Shown here piece after piece: positions 1 through 7,230 of a stretch of 64,000 nucleotides of DNA (positions are counted from its first letter, which is position 1; every line of letters starts with the position of its first letter). A model generated the notes under the pieces. The model ran no database searches. It saw only the letters and a program-made list of their open reading frames with translations, and was not told where the DNA came from. This stretch comes from HyVt-443 sp964544655 (GTDB lineage: Bacteria > Pseudomonadota > Gammaproteobacteria > Chromatiales > Chromatiaceae): positions 12,004-76,003 of the forward strand of contig CAZJCM010000011.1 in the NCBI GenBank assembly GCA_964544655.1. The letters run 5' to 3'. The translations under genes were made by a program, and so were the position numbers.

Positions 1-383
1 GCATCCTCCATCGCCTGGTCGATCTGCACGTCGAACCAGCTGTCGATACCCTGCATCAGGAACTGCTGTGAGTAGAAATAGACCACCGCCACCGGGGCCA
101 GGGAGATGACCACGAAGATGATCACCATATGCAGAGTGAGGCGGGAACCCGCCGCCTGTCTGCGGTAACGAATCACCAGCTGGGTGACATTGATACCGAT
201 GACGATGACCAGGGCGAACAGCCCCAGGATAGTGGCGATCAACAGGGGCACAAAGAGACGGCTGAGTTCCTCCGTGTTCTGTACCGCGCTGCTCATCAAC
301 TGCAGCGAGATCAGCACCAGCACCAGCAGCAGCAATACCGGCAGGGCGCTGTGACTAAGACGCTTCAGGGCTGCAGTTGCCAC
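1..383 (-). CDS. NtrY-like sensor histidine kinase, N-terminal part only
   Basis: The gene runs off the left edge, so only about 127 N-terminal residues are visible. They show two hydrophobic membrane segments (about residues 14-30 and 42-66) joined by a short loop, then RYRRQAAGSRLTLHMV and a third hydrophobic stretch ending in VVYFYSQQF. This matches the membrane sensor part of NtrY-family kinases of NtrY/NtrX systems. The chosen GTG start at 383 overlaps the end of the DUF4390 gene by 19 bases and restores the basic N-terminus before the first membrane segment. A DUF4390 gene directly upstream of an NtrY-like kinase and downstream of rsmB is a common gammaproteobacterial order. HAMP, PAS and kinase domains lie outside the window, so the family call rests on the N-terminus and context. 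Confidence 0.75.
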   Translation of the reverse strand, partial: MATAALKRLSHSALPVLLLLVLVLISLQLMSSAVQNTEELSRLFVPLLIATILGLFALVIVIGINVTQLVIRYRRQAAGSRLTLHMVIIFVVISLAPVAVVYFYSQQFLMQGIDSWFDVQIDQAMED

Positions 384-946
384 CGTTTCCACTCACTGGA
401 CAGATTCCACGCCGGCGTTAGGTACGCCAACGGCCGCAATGGCAGGGGCAGCGCCTCTATATCGAGCCGGGTGCGTAAGGAGAGGATATAGACCTCATTC
501 GGATCGAGCTGCGCCTTGCGAATCAACGGCAGGCCACTGATCTCGCCCAAGGCAGCCAAGGCCGATTGCCGGGTAGCAAAATTCTGCTGGGTCTCCGACT
601 GCAGGTCGATCACCTGGTATACCGAGGCCAGCGCATGATACCGGATACGATAGCGCAAACGCATCTCCAGGATATCCGATTCCCACACCCAGGCCCCTTT
701 CCGGCGCAACTGGACATGCATCTCCAAGGTCAGGGGCACACCGTTCTGCAGCGCCTCCAGCGCCTGGTCGGAGAAGCGATAATCGATATGGGCATCCACC
801 AGATAGACGCCGTCCTTGAGGCGGGTAGAGAGCCGGGTGACCTCAAACTCCGCTGCCTGCACCAGCAGTGCAGGCAGTAGCAGGACCAGCAACAGCAACC
901 GGCGCAGGCAGATTTTGCTGGCAATGGCACAGGGCATGTTCAGCAT
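365..946 (-). CDS. DUF4390 domain secreted protein
   Basis: This is a 193-residue protein with a basic N-terminus and a strong hydrophobic signal segment (LRRLLLLVLLLPALLVQAAE, about residues 15-34). The mature part is mostly beta-like with alternating charged residues. The length, the VYLVDAHIDYRFSDQALEAL stretch and the position between rsmB and an NtrY-like kinase fit the DUF4390 family, whose function is unknown. It probably acts in the periplasm. The listed start overlaps rsmB by 7 bases; the next in-frame ATG at 937 (MPCAIAS) would leave rsmB without overlap and is equally possible. Co-transcription with rsmB and the kinase is likely because the genes overlap on both sides. Confidence 0.85.
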   Translation of the reverse strand: MLNMPCAIASKICLRRLLLLVLLLPALLVQAAEFEVTRLSTRLKDGVYLVDAHIDYRFSDQALEALQNGVPLTLEMHVQLRRKGAWVWESDILEMRLRYRIRYHALASVYQVIDLQSETQQNFATRQSALAALGEISGLPLIRKAQLDPNEVYILSLRTRLDIEALPLPLRPLAYLTPAWNLSSEWKRWQLQP

Positions 947-2277
947 TTCTCCAGGCAGGCGTAATAAAATCCATCCATCGCATCCTCTCCTGGCAAGGTC
1001 TGTCGGCCGATCTCCCGCGCATGCCCCCAGTCCGCCTCGATCTTCAGCTCGCGGGCATCCGTCTGTCGCGCCAGAAAGCGACGCAACTGCAGCTCATTCT
1101 CCTCCGGCAACAGGGAACAGGTGGCATAGAGCAGATGCCCGCCTCGCGCCAGCAGGGGCCATATGCTGTCCAGCATCTTCTCTTGCAACGTGCTCAGACT
1201 GGCGATGTCATCCACCTTGCGCAGCAGTTTGATGTCTGGATGCCGCCGGATCACTCCGGTGGCGGAACAGGGCACATCCAGCAGTATCCGCTGGTAGCGG
1301 CTGGAGGCCCATTCTCCCGCTGGTTGCGCGGCATCTCCCTGAACGACCTGGGCCTGCAGGCCCAGGCGATCCAGGTTTTCCCCGATCCGTCGTAACCGCC
1401 GGGGCTCGATATCCACTGCCGTCAACATTACGTCCGCCGGCGCCTGCTCCAGCAAGTGGCCGGTCTTGCCGCCGGGCGCAGCGCAGGCATCGAGTACTCT
1501 GTCACCCGCCTGCACATCCAGCAGCCCGGCCGCCAACTGGGCGCCACAGTCCTGCACCGACACCAGTCCGTCGCTGAATCCCGGCAACCGGGACACCTCC
1601 AGTGGCTTGTCCAGCAATACGCCACTGCCTGTCCATCGGGCGGGACGGGCGGCGATGCCCGCCTCACGCAGTTGGGAAAAGTAATCACGCCGGGAGATCC
1701 GTCCCAGATTCACCCGCAGAGCCATCGGCGCCTGCTGGTTGGCTGCATGGACGATCGCCTCCCACTGTTCCGGCCAGGCCCGCCGCAACCGATCCAGGAG
1801 CCATTGGGGATGGGCATGGCGGGCCTCCGGGTCCTGCAACAAACGCTGCTGCAGCTCCTCCTGCTCACGCTGAAAACGCCGTAGCAGGGCATTGATCAGG
1901 CCCGCTGCCCAGGGCTTATGCAGAGCACGCGCCGCCTCTACCGTCTCGTCGATGGCGGCATGGGCGGCAACGCGCATGTACCCCAACTGGTAGAGGCCGG
2001 TCAGTATCAGTGCCAGGATGTCGCTATCCCTTGGCTTCAATGGACGTGCCAGCAGGGTATTGGCCAGCCACTGCAACTGCAGCCACCAACGGGCGGTACC
2101 GAAGCAGATGGCCTTCACCAGCGCCACATCCCGCGGCGCCACGTCACTCATGCCCTCATCGAGCAATGTTGACAGAGAGCGCCCGGCAGCCAGCTGCTGC
2201 AGCAGCCGTGCCGCCACGGCGCGTGGATTGGGTGCTTTACCGCGTCCCTTTCCCTTGTGCCGCCGTGCCTCAGCCAA
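940..2277 (-). CDS. rsmB: 16S rRNA (cytosine-967-C5)-methyltransferase RsmB
   Basis: The 445-residue product has an N-terminal NusB-like RNA-binding domain (about 15-150) and a C-terminal Rossmann methyltransferase domain. The SAM-binding motif is VLDACAAPGGKTGHL. Motif IV is LLDVPCSATGVIRRHPDIK and motif VI contains ATCSLLPEENE; the two cysteines are the paired catalytic cysteines of m5C RNA methyltransferases, the motif VI cysteine being the nucleophile. Length is normal for the family. It overlaps fmt by 8 bases, so def-fmt-rsmB form a translationally coupled unit, the classic order in gammaproteobacteria. It methylates C967 of 16S rRNA in the cytoplasm. Confidence 0.97.
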   Translation of the reverse strand: MAEARRHKGKGRGKAPNPRAVAARLLQQLAAGRSLSTLLDEGMSDVAPRDVALVKAICFGTARWWLQLQWLANTLLARPLKPRDSDILALILTGLYQLGYMRVAAHAAIDETVEAARALHKPWAAGLINALLRRFQREQEELQQRLLQDPEARHAHPQWLLDRLRRAWPEQWEAIVHAANQQAPMALRVNLGRISRRDYFSQLREAGIAARPARWTGSGVLLDKPLEVSRLPGFSDGLVSVQDCGAQLAAGLLDVQAGDRVLDACAAPGGKTGHLLEQAPADVMLTAVDIEPRRLRRIGENLDRLGLQAQVVQGDAAQPAGEWASSRYQRILLDVPCSATGVIRRHPDIKLLRKVDDIASLSTLQEKMLDSIWPLLARGGHLLYATCSLLPEENELQLRRFLARQTDARELKIEADWGHAREIGRQTLPGEDAMDGFYYACLEKC

Positions 2278-3214
2278 GCACCACTCCCTTCATATCATGG
2301 GCATTGAGAAAGGCAGATGCCGGCTGCGCCTTCTTGCCCGGCAACTGCAGGCTGAGGATACGCAGCACACCATCGCCGGTGGCCACATCGATCCCCTCCC
2401 TGCCCGTTGCAATCACCTTGCCCGGGGACGCCTCGGCCCCGTCATCCAACGGCATGCTCTCCCAGATACGCAACATCTTGTCTTGATAAATGGTTTGCGC
2501 CACCGGCCAGGGGTTGAAGGCACGCACTTGGCGATCCAGTTCCAACGCACTACGTTTCCAGTCGATCTGCGCCTCCGCCTTGTCCAGCTTGTCCGCGTAA
2601 CAGGCTAGGGCATCGTCCTGCACCTGCGGTTGCAGGGAGCCGTCGGCAATGCCCGGCAACGCCGCCAACAGGGCCTCCGCACCCATCTTGGAGAGCCGGT
2701 CGTGCAGACTGCCTGCGGTCTCTTCGGAGCCGATGGGGCAGTGATGCTTGAGCAGCATCGGGCCGGTATCCAGCCCCGCCTCCATCTGCATGATGGTGAC
2801 CCCTGTCTCCGCATCACCGGCCAGGATGGCGCGCTGAATCGGCGCCGCTCCGCGCCAGCGCGGCAGCAGGGAGGCGTGGATATTGATGCAGCCCAGGCGC
2901 GGGGCATCCAGCACCCGTTGCGGCAGGATCAGGCCATAGGCGACCACCACCATCAAATCTGCGCGCAGCGACGCCAGCCGTTCCAGTTCCTCCTCATCAC
3001 GAAAATTCTTCGGTTGCCGCACCGGGATATCTTCTGCCAGCGCCAGTTGTTTCACCGGGCTGGCCGCCAGCTTGCGGCCCCGGCCGGACGGGCGGTCCGG
3101 CTGGGTATAGACCGCCACCACCTGGTGCTCACTCTCCAGCAGGGCGCGCAGGGGCGGAACGGAGAAATCAGGGGTGCCGGCAAAGATGATCTTCAACGGT
3201 TCTGTCGCCACCAT
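2270..3214 (-). CDS. fmt: Methionyl-tRNA formyltransferase
   Basis: The 314-residue protein transfers a formyl group from 10-formyl-tetrahydrofolate to initiator Met-tRNA. The N-terminal formyltransferase domain carries IIFAGTPDFSVPPL at the start and the folate-site signature SLLPRWRGAAPIQRAI (about residues 110-125), with the invariant Asn-Ile-His region just before it (GCINIHAS). The C-terminal tRNA-binding domain follows from about residue 205. Length matches the E. coli enzyme. The start codon overlaps the def stop in a TGATG arrangement, so formylation and deformylation enzymes are coupled. Confidence 0.97.
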   Translation of the reverse strand: MVATEPLKIIFAGTPDFSVPPLRALLESEHQVVAVYTQPDRPSGRGRKLAASPVKQLALAEDIPVRQPKNFRDEEELERLASLRADLMVVVAYGLILPQRVLDAPRLGCINIHASLLPRWRGAAPIQRAILAGDAETGVTIMQMEAGLDTGPMLLKHHCPIGSEETAGSLHDRLSKMGAEALLAALPGIADGSLQPQVQDDALACYADKLDKAEAQIDWKRSALELDRQVRAFNPWPVAQTIYQDKMLRIWESMPLDDGAEASPGKVIATGREGIDVATGDGVLRILSLQLPGKKAQPASAFLNAHDMKGVVLG

Positions 3215-3747
3215 CAGATCACCTGTCGCGCCGGACTGGACTCCGACCGCTTCTGCCTGCTCTCCTTCTCCAGTTTCTTGCGGATACGCTGACGCTTCAG
3301 ATTGGAGAGATAGTCGATGAACAGCTTGCCATCAAGGTGATCGATCTCATGCTGGATGCAGACTGCCAGCAGCCCCTCTGCCTCCAGTTCGAACGGCTCG
3401 CCTTCCTCGTTCAACGCCCGCACCTTCACCCGGTCCGCCCGAACCACCCTTTCATAGACACCAGGCACCGAAAGGCAGCCCTCGTCCATCTCCTCCTCCC
3501 CTTCTCGCTGCAGGATCTCCGGGTTGATCAGGCACAACGGGGCGTTATGCTCCTCGCTGATATCGATCACCACCACCCGGCGATTATCGTTGACCTGGGG
3601 CGCCGCCAGGCCAATACCCGGTGCCTGATACATGGTTTCGAGCATGTCCCGAACCAAGGCGCGTACACTGTCATCCACCTGCTTCACCGGTTTGGCCCGG
3701 TTTCTCAACCGGGTGTCGGGAAAATGAAGTATGTCCAATATTGTCAT
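3214..3747 (-). CDS. def: Peptide deformylase
   Basis: The 177-residue metalloenzyme removes the N-formyl group from nascent proteins. All three deformylase motifs are visible: GIGLAAPQV (about 44-52), EGCLSVPG (about 88-95) with the metal-binding Cys, and QHEIDHLDG (about 131-139) with the two metal-binding His and catalytic Glu. A basic C-terminal tail (RQRIRKKLEKESRQKRSES) extends beyond the catalytic core. It is the first gene of the def-fmt-rsmB-DUF4390-ntrY run and is transcribed away from the lysM-dprA-smg-topA genes; the 416-base gap between them should hold both promoters. Confidence 0.97.
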   Translation of the reverse strand: MTILDILHFPDTRLRNRAKPVKQVDDSVRALVRDMLETMYQAPGIGLAAPQVNDNRRVVVIDISEEHNAPLCLINPEILQREGEEEMDEGCLSVPGVYERVVRADRVKVRALNEEGEPFELEAEGLLAVCIQHEIDHLDGKLFIDYLSNLKRQRIRKKLEKESRQKRSESSPARQVI

Positions 3748-4163
3748 CTGCAGTACCTGCTATGGTGTTGCCCTGTACCCGCACCATGCGGTGGGTAAGA
3801 TGTGGAATTGCTCTGAAATTTTACCGATTTACAGACGCATAGTATTCCAAGCACCATGAAAATTGGGACCGAATACCAATTTTCAGCCGACTGGTGTGGA
3901 AAATATGCGCCATGAAATGCATCTTCTGCTACAAAGGCAATAACATTTGGCGTAACCGTTCAGCTCGTTCGAGGATCGTCACGGACAGCGACCAATCTGA
4001 ATCTGAAATAGTGCTGAACAGTCACAAATTCGCTAACATGGTGATGATACAGGATTCTGTGGCCATCGGGGGGAACTCGACAGGAGCTGCTCAAGGAGCC
4101 CCGCCGAAAGCCGATATAGCCACAACCAGAGTGCCGCCGCATCACCGAAAAAAAGGAAGCCCC
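3748..4163. other. Divergent intergenic region between def and the LysM gene
   Basis: No gene is supported in these 416 bases. An open frame continues upstream of the LysM gene, but it has no ribosome binding site and encodes no signal or family-like residues. The region must contain the promoters for def (minus) and the LysM gene (plus). A perfect 10-base inverted repeat, TGAAAATTGG at 3857-3866 and CCAATTTTCA at 3876-3885, sits in it and is listed separately. Confidence 0.6.
3857..3885. repeat. Perfect inverted repeat, possible operator
   Basis: Arms TGAAAATTGG and CCAATTTTCA are exact complements separated by nine bases. There is no T-run on either side, so it does not look like a terminator. 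Placement between divergent genes suggests a dimeric regulator site, which is inference. Confidence 0.45.
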
Positions 4164-5201
4164 ATGCACAAGACCCCACACCTGCTCGCAACGCTTTTCA
4201 TGGGACTGCTGCTGACCTGGGGCGCCTTCGCTGCAGAGCCCATCGCCCTGAACCCGGACCATCCCGATCGTTACCAGGTGGTGCCTGGTGATACCCTATG
4301 GGACATCTCGGGGCGATTCCTGCGCGACCCATGGCTGTGGCCCGAGGTATGGCAGGCCAATCCGCAGATCCAAAACCCCCATCTGATCTATCCCGGAGAC
4401 ATCATCCAGCTCTCCTTCGTCGATGGCAGGCCTCGCCTCAGCCTGCAGCGGGGCGGGGTGATCAAACTGTCGCCCAAGGTACGGACCAGCCCCAGCGACA
4501 GCGCCATCCCCGCGATCCCGCTGGACGCTATCCAACAGTTTCTCAGCCGCTCATACGTGGTCGACGCCGACACCCTCTCCGATGCACCCTACATCGTCAG
4601 CTTCGGTGCAGATCACATCATGGGCAGCAGCGACATCCAGGCCTACGTGCGCAGCATCGACAGCAACCAGCAGGTCCATTTCGATGTGATCCGCCCTGGC
4701 CGGGCGTACAAGGATGCGGACAGCGGCGAGATCCTCGGCTATGCGGCACAACTGATCGGCAATGCAGAACTGCTGCAGCCGGGTGATCCGGCTACCGTCC
4801 GCTTCACCAACATGAACCTCGAATTCATCCTTGGTGACCGGCTGATCCCGGATATTAGAGACATCCGCCTCGGCAGTTTCGTTCCCCGCATCCCCCAGCA
4901 GGCAATCCGTGGCAGCATCATCTCCGTGCTCAATGGGGTCAGCCAAATCGGTCAGTACCACGTCGTGGTGCTGGACCGGGGTGAGCAGGACGGGCTGCGT
5001 CCCGGTGATGTGCTGGCCATCGAACAGCGGGGCGAAGTGATCCGTGACAAAATCACACCCACGCCTGGAATCACCGTCACCCTGCCCGACGAGCCGGCTG
5101 GCACCCTGCTGGTATTCCGCGTCTTCCCCCGGGTCAGCTTCGGCCTGGTGATGCATGCGACACGTAGCATCCATCTGCGGGACCGGGTGGTCAACCCCTG
5201 A
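4164..5201 (+). CDS. LysM peptidoglycan-binding domain protein
   Basis: A 345-residue exported protein. The ATG at 4164 is chosen because it follows AAGGAAG and begins a clean signal peptide (MHKTPHLLATLFMGLLLTWGAFAAEP, cleavage near residue 24). A single LysM domain follows at about residues 33-85 (YQVVPGDTLWDISGRF ... NPHLIYPGDII), with the usual DTLW and P-GDxI features. The remaining 250 residues are an uncharacterised periplasmic domain that is conserved with this gene position. The gene precedes dprA by 30 bases, an order seen in many gammaproteobacteria. It probably binds cell-wall glycan; a role in DNA uptake with DprA is suggested only by neighbourhood. Confidence 0.92.
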   Translation: MHKTPHLLATLFMGLLLTWGAFAAEPIALNPDHPDRYQVVPGDTLWDISGRFLRDPWLWPEVWQANPQIQNPHLIYPGDIIQLSFVDGRPRLSLQRGGVIKLSPKVRTSPSDSAIPAIPLDAIQQFLSRSYVVDADTLSDAPYIVSFGADHIMGSSDIQAYVRSIDSNQQVHFDVIRPGRAYKDADSGEILGYAAQLIGNAELLQPGDPATVRFTNMNLEFILGDRLIPDIRDIRLGSFVPRIPQQAIRGSIISVLNGVSQIGQYHVVVLDRGEQDGLRPGDVLAIEQRGEVIRDKITPTPGITVTLPDEPAGTLLVFRVFPRVSFGLVMHATRSIHLRDRVVNP

Positions 5202-5231
5202 CCTGGAAGAGAGGAAAACCGGGGCATTCCC

Positions 5232-6407
5232 ATGACTATGGTCAAGGACGACGGGCGCCATCCCGGGCCGACCAACGCGGCCGCCTGGCTGACGCTCTAT
5301 CACACACCGGGGATCGGCCGGCGCAAAGGGCTTCGCCTGCTCTCTGAGTGCGGGGGAATTACTGCCCTGCTGCAGCGGGCGGCATCCGGCGACCCGGCCC
5401 TGGGTCTGAAGCCGGAAGCGACCGCATGGTGCCGGGCACCCGATCGGGCGGTGCTGGAGACCGCGCTCTCCTGGCTGGAGTTGCCTGGACACCAGCTGGT
5501 CACCTGGGGCTCCCCGGACTACCCTGAACTGCTGGCACAAACCCCCGACCCGCCATTACTGTTGTTCGTAAAGGGCGACGCGTCCCTGCTCACCACGCCC
5601 CAGATCGCCATGGTGGGGAGCCGCAACCCCAGCGCATCGGGACGTCAGACGGCACATGACTTCGCCAGCTTCCTGGCCGAAGCCGGCATCACCATCACCA
5701 GCGGCCTGGCCATCGGCATCGACGGTGCCAGCCACGAAGGCGCCCTCGACGTCGAGGGTCTGACCATTGCAGTGGCCGGAACCAGCCTCGACCGGGTCTA
5801 TCCGGCACGCCACCGGCAGCTGGCACACCGCATCGCCGCCACCGGCGCCCTGGTCAGCGAGTTCCCCCCCGGCGTCCCGCTGCGACGCAACCACTTTGCC
5901 CAACGGAACCGGCTCATCAGCGGACTGAGCCTGGGCACCCTGGTGGTGGAGGCAGCCATTCAGAGCGGTTCACTGATCACCGCCCGCCATGCGCTGGAGC
6001 AGGGGCGAGAGGTGTTCGCCATCCCCGGCTCGATCCACAACCCCCTGGCCCGCGGCTGCCATCAGCTGCTGCGACAAGGCGCCAAACTGGTCGAGACCGG
6101 GCAGGATGTGCTGGAAGAGCTGGCCCCACAGCTGAGACGGTCGTTGCAACGGGAGACGGCACCGACAACGGAAGATGAGGCAGCAGGCCCCCTCCGATGG
6201 GACAGCGATTATCAGCAGTTGCTGGCTACCCTGGGCTTCGACCCGGTACCGATGGATCTGCTGATCAACCGCAGCGGATTGACCCCGGAGGCGGTTTCCT
6301 CCATGCTGCTACTACTTGAACTCGAGGGATATGTAACTTCCTCACCGGGTGGGCAGTACGCATTGAGCGGCAACAGCGACCTGGCCGCAGTGCAAAAGCA
6401 ACGATGA
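5232..6407 (+). CDS. dprA: DNA-processing protein DprA (Smf)
   Basis: The 391-residue protein protects incoming single-stranded DNA and loads RecA during natural transformation. It has an N-terminal helical region with a TPGIGRRKGLRLL hairpin, a Rossmann-like core (MVGSRNPSASGRQ; ITSGLAIGIDGASHEGAL; AQRNRLISGLS; GSLITARHALEQGREVFAIPG), and a C-terminal winged-helix region (about 320-380). The core signatures are complete, so the protein should be functional. It lies between the LysM gene and smg. The ATG at 5232 has the purine stretch GAAGAGAGGAAAACC upstream; a second Met at residue 3 is also possible. Confidence 0.97.
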   Translation: MTMVKDDGRHPGPTNAAAWLTLYHTPGIGRRKGLRLLSECGGITALLQRAASGDPALGLKPEATAWCRAPDRAVLETALSWLELPGHQLVTWGSPDYPELLAQTPDPPLLLFVKGDASLLTTPQIAMVGSRNPSASGRQTAHDFASFLAEAGITITSGLAIGIDGASHEGALDVEGLTIAVAGTSLDRVYPARHRQLAHRIAATGALVSEFPPGVPLRRNHFAQRNRLISGLSLGTLVVEAAIQSGSLITARHALEQGREVFAIPGSIHNPLARGCHQLLRQGAKLVETGQDVLEELAPQLRRSLQRETAPTTEDEAAGPLRWDSDYQQLLATLGFDPVPMDLLINRSGLTPEAVSSMLLLLELEGYVTSSPGGQYALSGNSDLAAVQKQR

Positions 6408-6456
6408 CACCACCATGCCGGGCCTTTCCGGCACCTTGCAACTAAACGGTAGCAGC

Positions 6457-6930
6457 ATGAATGAAAATGTCGTAGACATCCTGATCTATCTGTTCGAAAA
6501 CTACATGGACAGCGAGCAGCCCCCTTCGGACCAGGCCCAGATCCACGAAGAACTGATCCAGGCAGGCTTTCCGGAAGGAGAGATCGACAAGGCCTTCCAA
6601 TGGATGGACGAACTCGCCCTGCGCCAGGATCTGCCGCGGCTCCCGCAACAGATGGACAATGCGATCCGCATCTATACCGATAGCGAGATGAACCGGCTCG
6701 ACACCGACTGCCGCGGCCTGCTGTTGTTCCTGGAACAGACCAGCATCCTCGATCCCGCCAGCCGTGAACTGGTGATCGACCGCGCCATCGCCCTGGACAG
6801 TCAGAGCATCGGCGTCGACGAGCTGAAATGGGTGGTACTGATGGTACTGATCAATCAGCCCGGCCAGGAATCAGCTTTTGCGCAGATGGAAGACTTGGTG
6901 TACAACGACATCCCGGTCTATCTGCACTGA
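6457..6930 (+). CDS. smg: Smg family protein (DUF494)
   Basis: A 157-residue, acidic, mainly helical protein. The ATG at 6457 gives MNENVVDILIYLFENYMDSE, the normal N-terminus of Smg, so a longer in-frame start at 6415 is rejected. Smg proteins are found almost only next to dprA and topA; their function is not established. The gene starts about 50 bases after dprA and is likely co-transcribed with it. Confidence 0.92.
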   Translation: MNENVVDILIYLFENYMDSEQPPSDQAQIHEELIQAGFPEGEIDKAFQWMDELALRQDLPRLPQQMDNAIRIYTDSEMNRLDTDCRGLLLFLEQTSILDPASRELVIDRAIALDSQSIGVDELKWVVLMVLINQPGQESAFAQMEDLVYNDIPVYLH

Positions 6931-7077
6931 ATGGTCCTTCCCGGACCTGGCGCGCATCTCCCGTTGATATTGATAGAGCGCGGGCACCTATGGTGTCACC
7001 CGCATGATTGAATTTATGTGATAAATCCGGCATCGACCAGCAGTATCACCGGTAGCGGCTGTTTTGAAATGGCATCC

Positions 7078-7121
7078 CTGCAGGCTGATCAGCGGGGGCG
7101 TTGTCGCCAGCCAGCCTGCAG
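7078..7121. repeat. Stem-loop with nested inner stem
   Basis: CTGCAGGCTG at 7078-7087 pairs perfectly with CAGCCTGCAG at 7112-7121. Inside the loop GGCG (7097-7100) can pair with CGCC (7105-7108) across TTGT. It lies about 110 bases before the topA start. Confidence 0.55.
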
Positions 7122-7140
7122 AAACGGCCCATGCTCAGCA

Positions 7141-7158
7141 TGTTGAGATATCTCAACA
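7141..7158. promoter_or_regulatory. Perfect 18-base palindrome upstream of topA
   Basis: TGTTGAGATATCTCAACA reads the same on both strands. A perfect even palindrome with no loop is typical of a site for a symmetric dimeric protein rather than an RNA hairpin. It is 73 bases before the topA start. Confidence 0.5.
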
Positions 7159-7171
7159 GCGCTGAATAGTC

Positions 7172-7193
7172 ACCTGAACCCGCGGGTTCAGGT
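7172..7193. promoter_or_regulatory. Perfect 22-base palindrome upstream of topA
   Basis: The half ACCTGAACCCG is followed directly by its exact complement. It ends 37 bases before the topA ATG, inside the likely promoter or 5' leader. A related, imperfect version (ACCTGAATCCGTGAGTTCAG) occurs at 17717-17736 upstream of the LtaS-like gene, which suggests a recurring motif. Confidence 0.5.
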
Positions 7194-7230
7194 CGTTACT
7201 TTTCATATCGAATACGATCACAGGGATCTA

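Larger units (their letters stand above)
6931..7230. other. Structured intergenic leader before topA
   Basis: Three hundred bases without a coding sequence. The right half holds three inverted repeats in a row at 7078-7121, 7141-7158 and 7172-7193, described separately. None is followed by a T-run. The topA promoter should lie here. Confidence 0.65.

Noticed and set aside
3894..4163. N-terminal extension of the LysM protein
   Set aside because: The extra 90 residues would hide the signal peptide inside the protein; AAGGAAG before 4164 marks the true start.
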